A stretch of DNA of 64,000 bases from Hyphomonas sp. (lineage in GTDB: Bacteria > Pseudomonadota > Alphaproteobacteria > Caulobacterales > Hyphomonadaceae): the NCBI RefSeq assembly GCF_018402285.1, contig NZ_JAGYJH010000006.1, forward strand, positions 496,847-560,846, in the 5' to 3' direction. Every line of letters starts with the position of its first letter. The first letter of the stretch is position 1. A model generated the notes under the pieces. The model saw only the letters and a list, made by a program, of their open reading frames with translations, had not been told where the DNA came from and made no database searches. The position numbers and the translations under genes are program-made. Shown one piece after another: positions 17,100 to 25,024 of the stretch.

Positions 17100-18766
17100 C
17101 AGTTCGTCCTCTGATAACTGGCCTTGATGGTCTGGTAGAACATCTCGCCCTCGGTGGCGCGCCACATCGGGTTATTGTTGTGCTCGGCTTCGCATCGGCC
17201 AAGCTCGTCGAGCACGCCGACCATCTCCTGATTGAACTCAGCCCATTTGGCGTCATAGGCTTCCTTTGTGCCCTGGAAGCTTTTCTGGATGTCGGCCTTC
17301 TGCTGGGCCCAGGACATTTCGACAAACTGGTGGGGCTTGGGCACCGTGTCGCCCATCGTGATCGCCGTACTGACGAAATCAGCCGTGCTCATATAGATGA
17401 TCCGCAGGCGCTCATAATTTAACAGAAGCTCGTCCAGCTCCCGGAACGGCTCGCGATAGCATGCTTCGCAGGCGTCATAATTGTCCCAGGCTGCGCTCAT
17501 TTCCTCGTCAAATTCGTTTTCGACAGCCGGCGGACGGCAGGTCAGCGGCATGGGCGGGAGATTGGACGGGTCAGGCTCCATCTCCCGGTCAGACTCCACC
17601 AGCATCCGCAGCCGCTCGATCTCCGCCCGGTTGGCAGAAGCCTGCCGGTTGAGATCGTTGATCCGCCCTTCGGCCTGCGCCAGGCGATCGGCATATCCCT
17701 CATCCACCGGAGCAGGGCCGGGGTCTGCGGGAGCGGTCTCGTCCCCTGCGCCCGGCTCGTCCTTGGGCGCATTGCCGGGCTCAAAATCTTCCGGTTTCAG
17801 CTCGATCGGGCGGCCCGAGCCGGTTGTCGTCTCGCCCGTGAACGGATTTGGCGGGCCATCCTCTTTCGGCTTGTCCCCGTCCTTGCCCGCCGTCGCATCC
17901 TTGTCCTTGTCGCGTGCTGTTTCCGGCGGCGGCTTGTCGACATCGAACGGGTTGGGCGGCTCAGCTGGCTTACCTGCAGTCACATCCTTGTCGCTCTCGC
18001 GCGGGCCATCCACCGGCGGCGGGTCTTCGACTTCAAACGGATTGGGCACGCCGCCGGGCGGGGGCAGCTCCTCGCCCTGCGCATAGGCCGGGGCGGGCGC
18101 CTGCACCGCGACCATCGTCAGCCCCCCGATCAAAACCAGGGCGGCCGCTCCGCTCTTGTTGCGGCGGACCAGCATCACGGCAAGGAACAGCGCGATCACC
18201 CCAAGCAATCCCGCGATTACATAGAAGATGGGAGACGTCCCCCCGCGCGCACCGCCTGGGCGTTCGCCGCCGGCTTTCCCGGCCGCCGCAGCGATTTCCG
18301 GATTGGAGTAGACGCGCGCCATGCTCGGCGGCGCAGGCGCTCCCTGCCAGAAAACAAGCGTGGCGCGGGCGGGCGCCCCGCCCGGTGAGGCCAGCTGCAC
18401 GCCGACATCGCCATGGGCGCGGCCTTCAAACACGAAATTGCCGCTGCTGCCGGTGGAGCCCGACTGAACCGCCTTGCCCCAGTTCTGACGATGCAGGGTC
18501 ACCTCCAGCGGACGCGCCTGGCTGGCCGCGATCACGTGCACGGAGAAGGGGGCGGAAACGTTTGTGCCGCGCACATAATACCGGACGGGCGTTTCCCCGA
18601 CAGTGACCTCGGCGGCAGCAAACCGCCCCTCCTTGCCCGGACGGTCGCCATAGTCGAGCTTCACGGCCTTGATCTCGTCGCCAGGCGGGGTTCCGGGCTC
18701 GGCAAAGGCGAGCGCCGCAAAGAAGAGCGTGGCCAGGAAGGCCACCAACACACGTCCGTGCAGCAT
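17099..18766 (-). CDS. Envelope membrane protein with NPF repeats and an internal signal-peptide-like segment
   Basis: A 555-aa protein heading a three-gene operon. Residues 1-22 are a signal peptide, 30-145 a predicted beta-rich extracytoplasmic domain, and 180-200 a transmembrane helix followed by RRNKSG. Then LIGGLTMVAVQAPAPAYAQ (212-230) looks like a second signal peptide with an AxA cleavage site. Residues 235-310 carry three PNPF motifs (242-244, 272-274, 307-309) in a Pro/Asp/Lys-rich repeat of about 30 aa containing (V/A)TAGK. Residues 357-392 look like a coiled coil, and the C-terminal domain has several cysteines (TCRPP, DACEACYREP). No family recognised. It may be a fusion of two once-separate secreted proteins. 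Confidence 0.75.
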   Translation of the reverse strand: MLHGRVLVAFLATLFFAALAFAEPGTPPGDEIKAVKLDYGDRPGKEGRFAAAEVTVGETPVRYYVRGTNVSAPFSVHVIAASQARPLEVTLHRQNWGKAVQSGSTGSSGNFVFEGRAHGDVGVQLASPGGAPARATLVFWQGAPAPPSMARVYSNPEIAAAAGKAGGERPGGARGGTSPIFYVIAGLLGVIALFLAVMLVRRNKSGAAALVLIGGLTMVAVQAPAPAYAQGEELPPPGGVPNPFEVEDPPPVDGPRESDKDVTAGKPAEPPNPFDVDKPPPETARDKDKDATAGKDGDKPKEDGPPNPFTGETTTGSGRPIELKPEDFEPGNAPKDEPGAGDETAPADPGPAPVDEGYADRLAQAEGRINDLNRQASANRAEIERLRMLVESDREMEPDPSNLPPMPLTCRPPAVENEFDEEMSAAWDNYDACEACYREPFRELDELLLNYERLRIIYMSTADFVSTAITMGDTVPKPHQFVEMSWAQQKADIQKSFQGTKEAYDAKWAEFNQEMVGVLDELGRCEAEHNNNPMWRATEGEMFYQTIKASYQRTN

Positions 18767-19071
18767 CGGTCACATCCCCTTGTCGAGCCGGAGGAGTCTC
18801 AATTTGCGCTGAAATTGTCGCAGGCCGCTGCGTTGATCAACCCCAAAAGAAGAAGGCCATGGCTAACAGCCAGGTAACACTGCGCGCCTTGTGTTGTGTT
18901 TGCTCGGTATTGCGCCCTGGGAGCGGGGCAGCCTTCAGCCGGGCTTGCAGACAACCCTGACGCAAAAATTTCATTACCCGGATATCTTGCTCTCAATCGG
19001 CCTTTCAGGCATCAGGCCCGGCTGCTCAGAAATCAGGCATACGCCTGGAAAAGATCCAAGGGAGGGCAGTC
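18767..19071. promoter_or_regulatory. 305-bp divergent intergenic region
   Basis: This separates the envelope operon (minus) from the MATE gene (plus). No gene is apparent. CTAA (18863-18866), seven bases, then GTAA (18874-18877) is a degenerate version of the CtrA half-site pair TTAA-N7-TTAA, one mismatch in each half. A GGGAGG ribosome-binding site precedes the MATE start by 6 nt. No terminator or strong hairpin was seen. Confidence 0.35.
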
Positions 19072-20487
19072 ATGACGGCGACGTCGCGCCTGCCCGCCTG
19101 GGCAAGGCCAAGGGATATCGCGGACCTGATCCGCCTGTCGGTGCCCATCGCCGTCAGCCGCATGGCCATGATGCTCATGGGCCTGACCGATGCCATCGTG
19201 CTCGGCCAGTATGCGCCGGGGGAGCTGGCATACGTGCTGTCGGCCTGGTTGCCGATGAGCATCTCGCTTGGCTTTGGAGTCGGCATCCTTCTGGGTATCC
19301 AGGTGCTGACTTCTGAAATGCTCGGAACGGGCAGGGAAGCCGGCTCGGGGCGGATTTTCCGGCGCGGTCTCTGGTGGGCCGTCCTGATGGGCGCAGTATT
19401 CACTGCGGCGCTCCTGCCGTTTGCCGATCCGTTTTTCCATTGGGTGTTTGTCACGATAGCGCCGGTCAGCGAGACCCCGTCGTCCGTTTCGCCAGAGATC
19501 GTCGCCAGCTCGACTGCGTCGGTCACGCGCATCCTGGCTCTCGGCCTTGCCGGGCACATGATCTCCCAGGCCTGCTCCTACTATCTGGAGGCGCTGCGCC
19601 GGCCGCTGCTTGTCACCATCGTCATGTATACCGGCGTGGTCATAAACCTCTTCGCAAACCTCGCCCTTGTTGCGGGCTGGTGGGGCTTTCCGCAGATGGG
19701 CGCCGAAGGCGTGGCCTGGGCCACCACCGGCACGCGCTGGCTCATCGCAGCTATCCTGCTGATCTTCGTGGCGGCGCTCACGCCCGCCTTCCGCCGCTCT
19801 CCGCCGGCGGCAAAGGAAGAACCGCGCCGCCAGCTCGCCGTTGGCGTGGGCACGGCCATTTCCAATATTGCCGAATATGGCGGCTTCAACATTACCTTCA
19901 TCATCGCCACCTGGGTCTCCATCGCGGCCAACGCCGTCTATGGCTATTCGGTTCAGATCATCGGCGTGTGCTTCATGTTCTATCTGGGCATCGCCACGGC
20001 GACATCCGTGCGCGTGGCCGAAGCGATCGGGCGGGGCAGCCAGGAAGAAGTCCGCAATGCCGGGCGCCTGGGCGTGGCGGCAACTTTCGTGATGGGGGTC
20101 ATCCTCGGGGTACTGCTGGTGATCTTCGCCGGGCCGGTCTCGCGCCTGCTGGTTCGGGAGGACGCTGTCATTGGCGGTATCGCCATTGCGCCCGCCATTG
20201 CGGGCCTCCTGTGGCTGGCGGCGGCGGTGACCGTGTTTGATGGCCTTCAGGCGACCGCCTCCTTTGCCCTGCGGGCGCAAGGTATGGTCTGGCTGCCCAG
20301 CGCCATCCATATCAGCTCGTTTTTCCTGGTAATGATCCCGGTCTGCTACTGGCTGGCCATTTCGCTTGGCCGCGGAGCCGCGGGTGTTCTCGAAGGCGCG
20401 TTCATCGCCGTCTTCTTTGCCGGGATGGCACAGCTTGTCCTGCTGGAATGGAAAACGGCGCGCCCCGATATGGTGCGCGCCGCCTGA
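19072..20487 (+). CDS. MATE family multidrug/cation antiporter
   Basis: A 471-aa polytopic inner-membrane protein with about 12 hydrophobic segments arranged as two similar halves, typical of MATE exporters of the NorM/DinF group. The first half opens with ADLIRLSVPIAVSRMAMMLMGLTDAIVLGQY, the family TM1 pattern; the second with GTAISNIAEYGGFNITFII. It would export toxic cations or metabolites using a sodium or proton gradient. The ATG at 19072 is preceded by GGGAGG at 6 nt. No local regulator is seen, and the substrate is unknown. Confidence 0.92.
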   Translation: MTATSRLPAWARPRDIADLIRLSVPIAVSRMAMMLMGLTDAIVLGQYAPGELAYVLSAWLPMSISLGFGVGILLGIQVLTSEMLGTGREAGSGRIFRRGLWWAVLMGAVFTAALLPFADPFFHWVFVTIAPVSETPSSVSPEIVASSTASVTRILALGLAGHMISQACSYYLEALRRPLLVTIVMYTGVVINLFANLALVAGWWGFPQMGAEGVAWATTGTRWLIAAILLIFVAALTPAFRRSPPAAKEEPRRQLAVGVGTAISNIAEYGGFNITFIIATWVSIAANAVYGYSVQIIGVCFMFYLGIATATSVRVAEAIGRGSQEEVRNAGRLGVAATFVMGVILGVLLVIFAGPVSRLLVREDAVIGGIAIAPAIAGLLWLAAAVTVFDGLQATASFALRAQGMVWLPSAIHISSFFLVMIPVCYWLAISLGRGAAGVLEGAFIAVFFAGMAQLVLLEWKTARPDMVRAA

Positions 20488-20517
20488 TCCGGAACAGTCC
20501 CCGCAAGGACCAGAACC

Positions 20518-20784
20518 TTAGATGTCCTTCAGTGCCGAAGCCGGCTTGAACGCCATCGAGGTTTTCTCGGGAATCTTGATGGTCTCTTTGGTTGCCGGAT
20601 TGCGGCCTTCGCGCGCATTCCGGGTTTTGGCCGAGAAAGTGCCAAAGCCGGCGATTGCAACCTGCTGGCGTGACTTCACTGCCGCAGCGACGGTGTCAAA
20701 GAGTGCGTCGACGGCTTTGCCAGCGTCGCTTTGCGACAGGCCGGAAGCTGATGCCACCGCTTTGGTCAGTTCACCCTTGTTCAT
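20518..20784 (-). CDS. hup: DNA-binding protein HU
   Basis: An 88-aa nucleoid protein that bends DNA non-specifically. The HU/IHF fold is clear: MNKGELTKAVASASGLSQ, then VAIAGFGTFSAKTRNAREGRNPAT, with the GRNPxT motif at the tip of the beta-arm. The RNPATKE arm and lack of IHF-specific features favour HU. The ATG has GGAG 7 nt upstream. It is monocistronic, with a 99-bp upstream gap that includes a GAATC site. Confidence 0.96.
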   Translation of the reverse strand: MNKGELTKAVASASGLSQSDAGKAVDALFDTVAAAVKSRQQVAIAGFGTFSAKTRNAREGRNPATKETIKIPEKTSMAFKPASALKDI

Positions 20785-20883
20785 AGGGGTTCTCCTCTAG
20801 GTTAAATGACGTTTACACGCCATTGCCCCGACTTACCCACGATTCGTTACCCGTGAATATGCCGGACGCCCTATAAACACGGG

Positions 20884-21795
20884 CTAAACCCCGAGAATCC
20901 AGCCCTCTTCTTCGGCCACGTGCTGGTTTTGTTCAGGGGAAAGTGATTTGGCTGTGGAAAAAGCCGCGCCAAGTGTGCCTTTTTCGTCCAGATCGGCGTA
21001 GTGGCGGGCTATCTGGCGAACCTGGGCCTCGTCGGCAACTTCGCCCTTTTCCGGTTTTGCCTTCACGAGGGCGGGGTAGATCTCTGCCATCACGACGTCG
21101 ATACCCTCCAGAGACCCGGCGGTAAGGGGCTCGGTGCCAAGCTCGAATGGCCAGATTCTGGAGGTCGGCCAGGCCTGTCGCAGGGCATGCACATGCGGGA
21201 TGCCGGTCAGCGTCTGACTGCCTACAGAGCCTGTGTAGGCAAGCTGCCAGACAGACTTTGGCTGGCCTGTCTTTTTCTCTTTAAGATAGTTTTCGCAGGC
21301 TCGGAATTCGGCCAGCGCCGCGCCGGCATAGTCCGGGCGGGTGGCCGAAAGCGTCGAAACCACATCCCGCGCGGGCGCGCCCCAGAAGGGGAAAGCGCCT
21401 TTGGAGATCGCATAGTTGAGACCGGCCGCGATGGCGTAGCGGGCATTGGAATTGTCCGGCTTGTCCTTCAGCTTGGTCGCCAGGTGGGCATAGGTGGCCG
21501 CCCACGGTGCCTGTTTCGATATATCCAGGCCAAGTGCGGCGGCCGTGCCCGCCGGGAAGCCGAGCGAGAAGTCAAATCCGATCAGGATCTTGTCGCCCCG
21601 CTTGGTCAGCTTGGTGACCATGTCTTCGATGAAAGCCCGTGCCTTCAGGCGCGTGTCGATATTCACGCCGCGATATTGCAGCTTGAGGCGCGCATCCTTG
21701 GCCAGGACCCCGATCCAGATCGAATTGGCGCCGAGCGACGGCTTGGCCGCCGCGCTCCAGTCCACCATGATATAGGCGTCAAACAGGGCAGCCAT
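20884..21795 (-). CDS. Uncharacterised protein with RNase H-like N-terminal motif
   Basis: A 303-aa soluble protein. It begins AALFDAYIMVDWSAAAKPSLG and contains ILIGFDFSLGFPAG, two acidic beta-strand motifs reminiscent of RNase H-like or DUF429-type folds, and PFWGAPARDVV and WQLAYTGSVGSQTLTGIPHV downstream. Homologues in other Alphaproteobacteria have, as I recall, carried weak labels such as molybdopterin or cobalamin synthesis protein, which nothing in the sequence supports. Its ATG lies 2 bp after the stop codon of the reductase gene upstream, so the two are coupled. Confidence 0.6.
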   Translation of the reverse strand: MAALFDAYIMVDWSAAAKPSLGANSIWIGVLAKDARLKLQYRGVNIDTRLKARAFIEDMVTKLTKRGDKILIGFDFSLGFPAGTAAALGLDISKQAPWAATYAHLATKLKDKPDNSNARYAIAAGLNYAISKGAFPFWGAPARDVVSTLSATRPDYAGAALAEFRACENYLKEKKTGQPKSVWQLAYTGSVGSQTLTGIPHVHALRQAWPTSRIWPFELGTEPLTAGSLEGIDVVMAEIYPALVKAKPEKGEVADEAQVRQIARHYADLDEKGTLGAAFSTAKSLSPEQNQHVAEEEGWILGV

Positions 21796-21797
21796 GG

Positions 21798-22820
21798 TCA
21801 GCCTAGCTTGACCAGCATCTTGCCGGTGTTGGCACCGGTGAAGAGGCCGAGGAAAGCGTCAGGCGCCTTCTCGATACCGTTCATGACTGTTTCCTCGTAT
21901 TTCATTTGGCCGCTCGCGATCCATTTCGCCATGTCGGCGTGGAAGGCGGGCGTCATATCTGCATGTGTGGAAACGATAAAGCCCTGAAGTTTGAGCTGTT
22001 TGCCAACGGCCTGGATAATGTTGTGCGGGCCTTCCGGTTTGCCGGTCGCGTTGTACTGGGCGATCATTCCGCAGAGGGCAAAGCGCGCCATCGGCCGCGC
22101 CGCTTCGATGGCAGCCGAGAGGTGGTCGCCGCCGACATTGTCGAAATAGACATCGATGCCCTTGGGTGCAGCGACCTTCAGCGCCGCCACCAGGCCGTCA
22201 AAGCCGTTTGCCTGCTTGTAGTCGATTACATGATCGGCCCCGAGGGATTTGACGAAGTCGCACTTCTCCTTGCCCCCCGCCGTACCGATGACGGTGCAGC
22301 CCTTTATCTTGGCGATCTGGACGACCGTTGAGCCGACCGCGCCGGCGGCGCCCGAGACGAACACCGTGTCGCCCTCCTTGAGCTCACCCACCCGCAGGAG
22401 GCCGGCATAGGCTGTCAGGCCGGGCATGCCGGCGACGCCCAGATAGGCACTCTCCGGCAGGCCGGTATTGGGCAGCTTCTGCACCATCGCGGCGTGCGGC
22501 GGGGCCACCCAGGCCGTGCGCCAGCCAAGCATGGAGGAGACAAGGTCGCCTGCCTTGAAGTCGGGATGTGCCGACGCGGTGACCCGCCCCACCGCGCCGC
22601 CCTGCAGCGTCTCGCCGATCTGAAAGGGGGGCACATAGCTCTCCCGGTCATACATCCGCCCGCGCATGTAGGGGTCCACCGACATCCATGTGTTGACGAC
22701 CTGGATCTCGCCATCCTTCGGATCGGCCACGTCAACGGAGCGGCTGGCAAAGTCGGAGAGCTTGGGCATGCCGACGGGACGTGCGGCGAGGCTCCAGTCA
22801 GTTGAGGTCAGTTTGGACAT
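21798..22820 (-). CDS. NADP-dependent MDR-family enone reductase (CurA/leukotriene B4 dehydrogenase type)
   Basis: A 340-aa zinc-independent medium-chain reductase that likely reduces double bonds of alpha,beta-unsaturated carbonyls. Features: WMSVDPYMRGRM near residue 45, the NADP-binding stretch VSGAAGAVGSTVVQIAK near 150, and DVYFDNVGGDHL. The ATG at 22820 has AAGGA 6 nt upstream; an upstream extension to 23003 is not family-like. It is divergent from the Gfo/Idh/MocA gene at 23042. Confidence 0.9.
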   Translation of the reverse strand: MSKLTSTDWSLAARPVGMPKLSDFASRSVDVADPKDGEIQVVNTWMSVDPYMRGRMYDRESYVPPFQIGETLQGGAVGRVTASAHPDFKAGDLVSSMLGWRTAWVAPPHAAMVQKLPNTGLPESAYLGVAGMPGLTAYAGLLRVGELKEGDTVFVSGAAGAVGSTVVQIAKIKGCTVIGTAGGKEKCDFVKSLGADHVIDYKQANGFDGLVAALKVAAPKGIDVYFDNVGGDHLSAAIEAARPMARFALCGMIAQYNATGKPEGPHNIIQAVGKQLKLQGFIVSTHADMTPAFHADMAKWIASGQMKYEETVMNGIEKAPDAFLGLFTGANTGKMLVKLG

Positions 22821-23041
22821 GGGCGTTCCTTCCTGGGAGTGTCTTGTGGGGCCCGGAATGGCCGGGATTGTCCCCGATCTGTCCGGTCTTGTCTCTCCCA
22901 GATGACCCGGCAGGCACCGGATGTGAAGGGGGTGACCCGAAGAAACCGCTGAACCTGCGCCTGTCCCGGCCTGAAGCCAGCACTTGCAGACGCCGCCCGG
23001 CACATGTCATGTCCCCCAAGAAAAAAGGGATCAGGGCAGGA

Positions 23042-23968
23042 ATGACAAGGCTCAAGGTAGGCGTCGCGGGCGCCGGTGTTTTCGGCAATTACCACGCTCA
23101 GAAGGCCGCAGCATCGGCGCGCGCCGACCTTGTCGGCATCTTCGATGTGGACCTCGATCGCGCCCGGCATCTCGCCGGCACCTTCGGTGCCAGGGGTTAT
23201 TGCGATTATCCCGAATTCCTCGGCCTCTGCGACGCGGTGGTCATCGCTGTCCCCGCCGTATGGCACGAGCGGCTCGCCCGCCAGGCCATCGAAGCGCACT
23301 GCCACGTACTGGTCGAAAAGCCCCTGGCGCTTACAGGTATTGCGGCACGGGATCTTGCCGATGAGGCCGCTGCCCGCGGTCGCATCCTGCAGGTTGGCCA
23401 TCAGGAGCGCTTCGTCGCCATGGCGATGGGCGTGCTGGCGATCGAGGAAACCCCGCTGCTGATCGAGTCGGTACGCTCCGGCCCGCCTGCGCCCGGTGGC
23501 CGGGCAGGGGACGTGTCGGTGATCTGGGATCTCATGATCCATGATCTTGATCTTGCCGCCATGATGCTGGGCCGGGAGTTCACCCATGTCGAGGCCACCG
23601 GCCGCAAAGTGCATTCAGCCCATATCGATGAGGCCGAAGCCGTGTTCCACTATGCTGGCGGCGGGCAGGCGAAACTGCGCGCCAGCCGCGCGGCCGATCT
23701 GCGCGAACGCACCATGCGGGTCGTCTATCCCTCGGGCGAGATCGACATCGACTTCCTGACGCGGCGCCTGAAGAACACGACGCCCTATGAAGTGCGCGTG
23801 GACATAGCTGCCGACCTGCCCGACCCGCTCGGCGCGGCGGATGAAGGTTTCTACGCGGCGTGCCTTGGCCTGGCGCGCAGCCCCGTGCCCGCCCATGGCG
23901 CGGTGGCAGCCGTCGCAATGGCCGAAGCGGCCGAGGCGAAGGCCCTCGCCGGTATCGCCGCGCTCTAG
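23042..23968 (+). CDS. Gfo/Idh/MocA family oxidoreductase
   Basis: A 308-aa NAD(P)-dependent sugar or cyclitol dehydrogenase. The Rossmann fold starts VGVAGAGVFGNYHAQK, followed by the catalytic-lysine motif VLVEKPLAL near residue 94, and HDLDLAAMMLG near 175. Relatives in other Alphaproteobacteria lie in lipid A clusters (GnnA-like UDP-GlcNAc oxidation), but no aminotransferase partner is present here, so the substrate is open. The ATG at 23042 follows AGGGCAGGA; an in-frame ATG at 23009 is possible. Confidence 0.88.
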   Translation: MTRLKVGVAGAGVFGNYHAQKAAASARADLVGIFDVDLDRARHLAGTFGARGYCDYPEFLGLCDAVVIAVPAVWHERLARQAIEAHCHVLVEKPLALTGIAARDLADEAAARGRILQVGHQERFVAMAMGVLAIEETPLLIESVRSGPPAPGGRAGDVSVIWDLMIHDLDLAAMMLGREFTHVEATGRKVHSAHIDEAEAVFHYAGGGQAKLRASRAADLRERTMRVVYPSGEIDIDFLTRRLKNTTPYEVRVDIAADLPDPLGAADEGFYAACLGLARSPVPAHGAVAAVAMAEAAEAKALAGIAAL

Positions 23969-24243
23969 GCGCGCCTCCGGCTTTTTTGCTTTTTTCCGCA
24001 TCGGCGCAACCATCTGGATGGAGCGCGTCGTGCTAGCTGCCACCAGCAGCAGTCCCGCAGTGCCAAACACGGCCACGCCGCCCATGTCGCGATGCCGTTC
24101 AGCATACGGATGACATCGGGCTGGATCACGAAGTCGTGGTATGCCGCAAACGCGGCGCCCGCAGCGCCGGGCCCGAGCAGAATTCGCCAGAGGATCTCAA
24201 CGCCGACCAGCGGCGCATGATACTCGTCTTCAAGGCGGGCCAC
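23965..24243 (-). pseudogene. Probable remnant of a small membrane protein gene
   Basis: The 320 bp between the Gfo gene and the SDR gene has no intact convincing gene. On the minus strand, frame 1 reads VEILWRILLGPGAAGAAFAAY then PDVIRMLNGIATWAA and degenerates into CLALRDCCWWQLARR. From about 24085 another frame continues sensibly as VFGTAGLLLVAASTT, a membrane helix ending in basic residues (RKKAKK). A third frame upstream reads LIIFPAPCLLWPALKTSIMRR. This looks like a two- or three-helix membrane protein broken by frameshifts, but chance is not excluded. Confidence 0.3.
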
Positions 24244-24285
24244 AGGAGGCAGGGCGCCGGGAAGATAATCAGCCTGGCGATCAGA

Positions 24286-25002
24286 TCAGTGCGTGACCAG
24301 GTCCCGGTAGACGATCCTTTGCCCGGTGCGTGTTTCTTCCGGCGCCACGAGCTTCACGATCTCCCTGGCCACATCTTCCGGTGTCGGCAGGGTCATCGGG
24401 TCTTCGCCCGGCATTGCTTCGGCGCGCATCCCGGTGCGCACGGCGCCCGGATCGAAAAGGTTGGCACGCAGCGCCATTTTCTCGCTCTCGTCTGCCCACG
24501 CTTTGACAAGCGCCTCCAGGCCCGCCTTGGACGCCTGATAGGGCCCCCAGAACGCGCGCGGGCGGGGCACCACGCCGGAGGTGATGAAGACGGCCCGCGG
24601 GCTTTCCGAGCGATGCAGGCAGGGGCCGAGCGCGCGGATGAGATGCGCGTTGGCCGTCAGGTTTACCTGAATGGTTTCCTCAAAGCTGCGGGGACCGCAG
24701 GTCTCCAGAGGTCCAAGCGTGCCGAGCAGCGCCGCATTGGCGACAAATCCGTCAAGCGCGCCGAACTTGTCCGCGATGACCTTGCCGAGCGTTTCGATGC
24801 CCTTGGTGTCCTTGAGGTCCATCGGAACGAGGACCGCTTCGGAGCCAAGCGCCCGGATTTCATTGTCGAGCTTCTCAAGCGCCGCTTTGGATCGGGCAAT
24901 GGCCAGGACAATGCTGCCCTGACGGGCGAGCTCGAGGCTGATCGCACGGCCAATGCCGCGCGAGGCGCCGGTGACGAGGACTAATCTGGGTTTATCGGTC
25001 AT
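24286..25002 (-). CDS. Short-chain dehydrogenase/reductase
   Basis: A 238-aa classical SDR: cofactor motif TGASRGIG (residues 11-18), NAALLG near 92, catalytic Ser in VFITSGVV and Tyr/Lys in GPYQASKAG. Substrate unknown. An SDR of this kind often follows purF in Alphaproteobacteria. The start is ambiguous: ATG 25002 gives the usual N-terminus (MTDKPRLVLVTG) but has no good ribosome-binding site, while ATG 25032 would overlap the end of purF and could be read by coupling. Confidence 0.88.
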   Translation of the reverse strand: MTDKPRLVLVTGASRGIGRAISLELARQGSIVLAIARSKAALEKLDNEIRALGSEAVLVPMDLKDTKGIETLGKVIADKFGALDGFVANAALLGTLGPLETCGPRSFEETIQVNLTANAHLIRALGPCLHRSESPRAVFITSGVVPRPRAFWGPYQASKAGLEALVKAWADESEKMALRANLFDPGAVRTGMRAEAMPGEDPMTLPTPEDVAREIVKLVAPEETRTGQRIVYRDLVTH

Positions 25003-25024
25003 ACGGGGAGTGTTACGGCGAACA

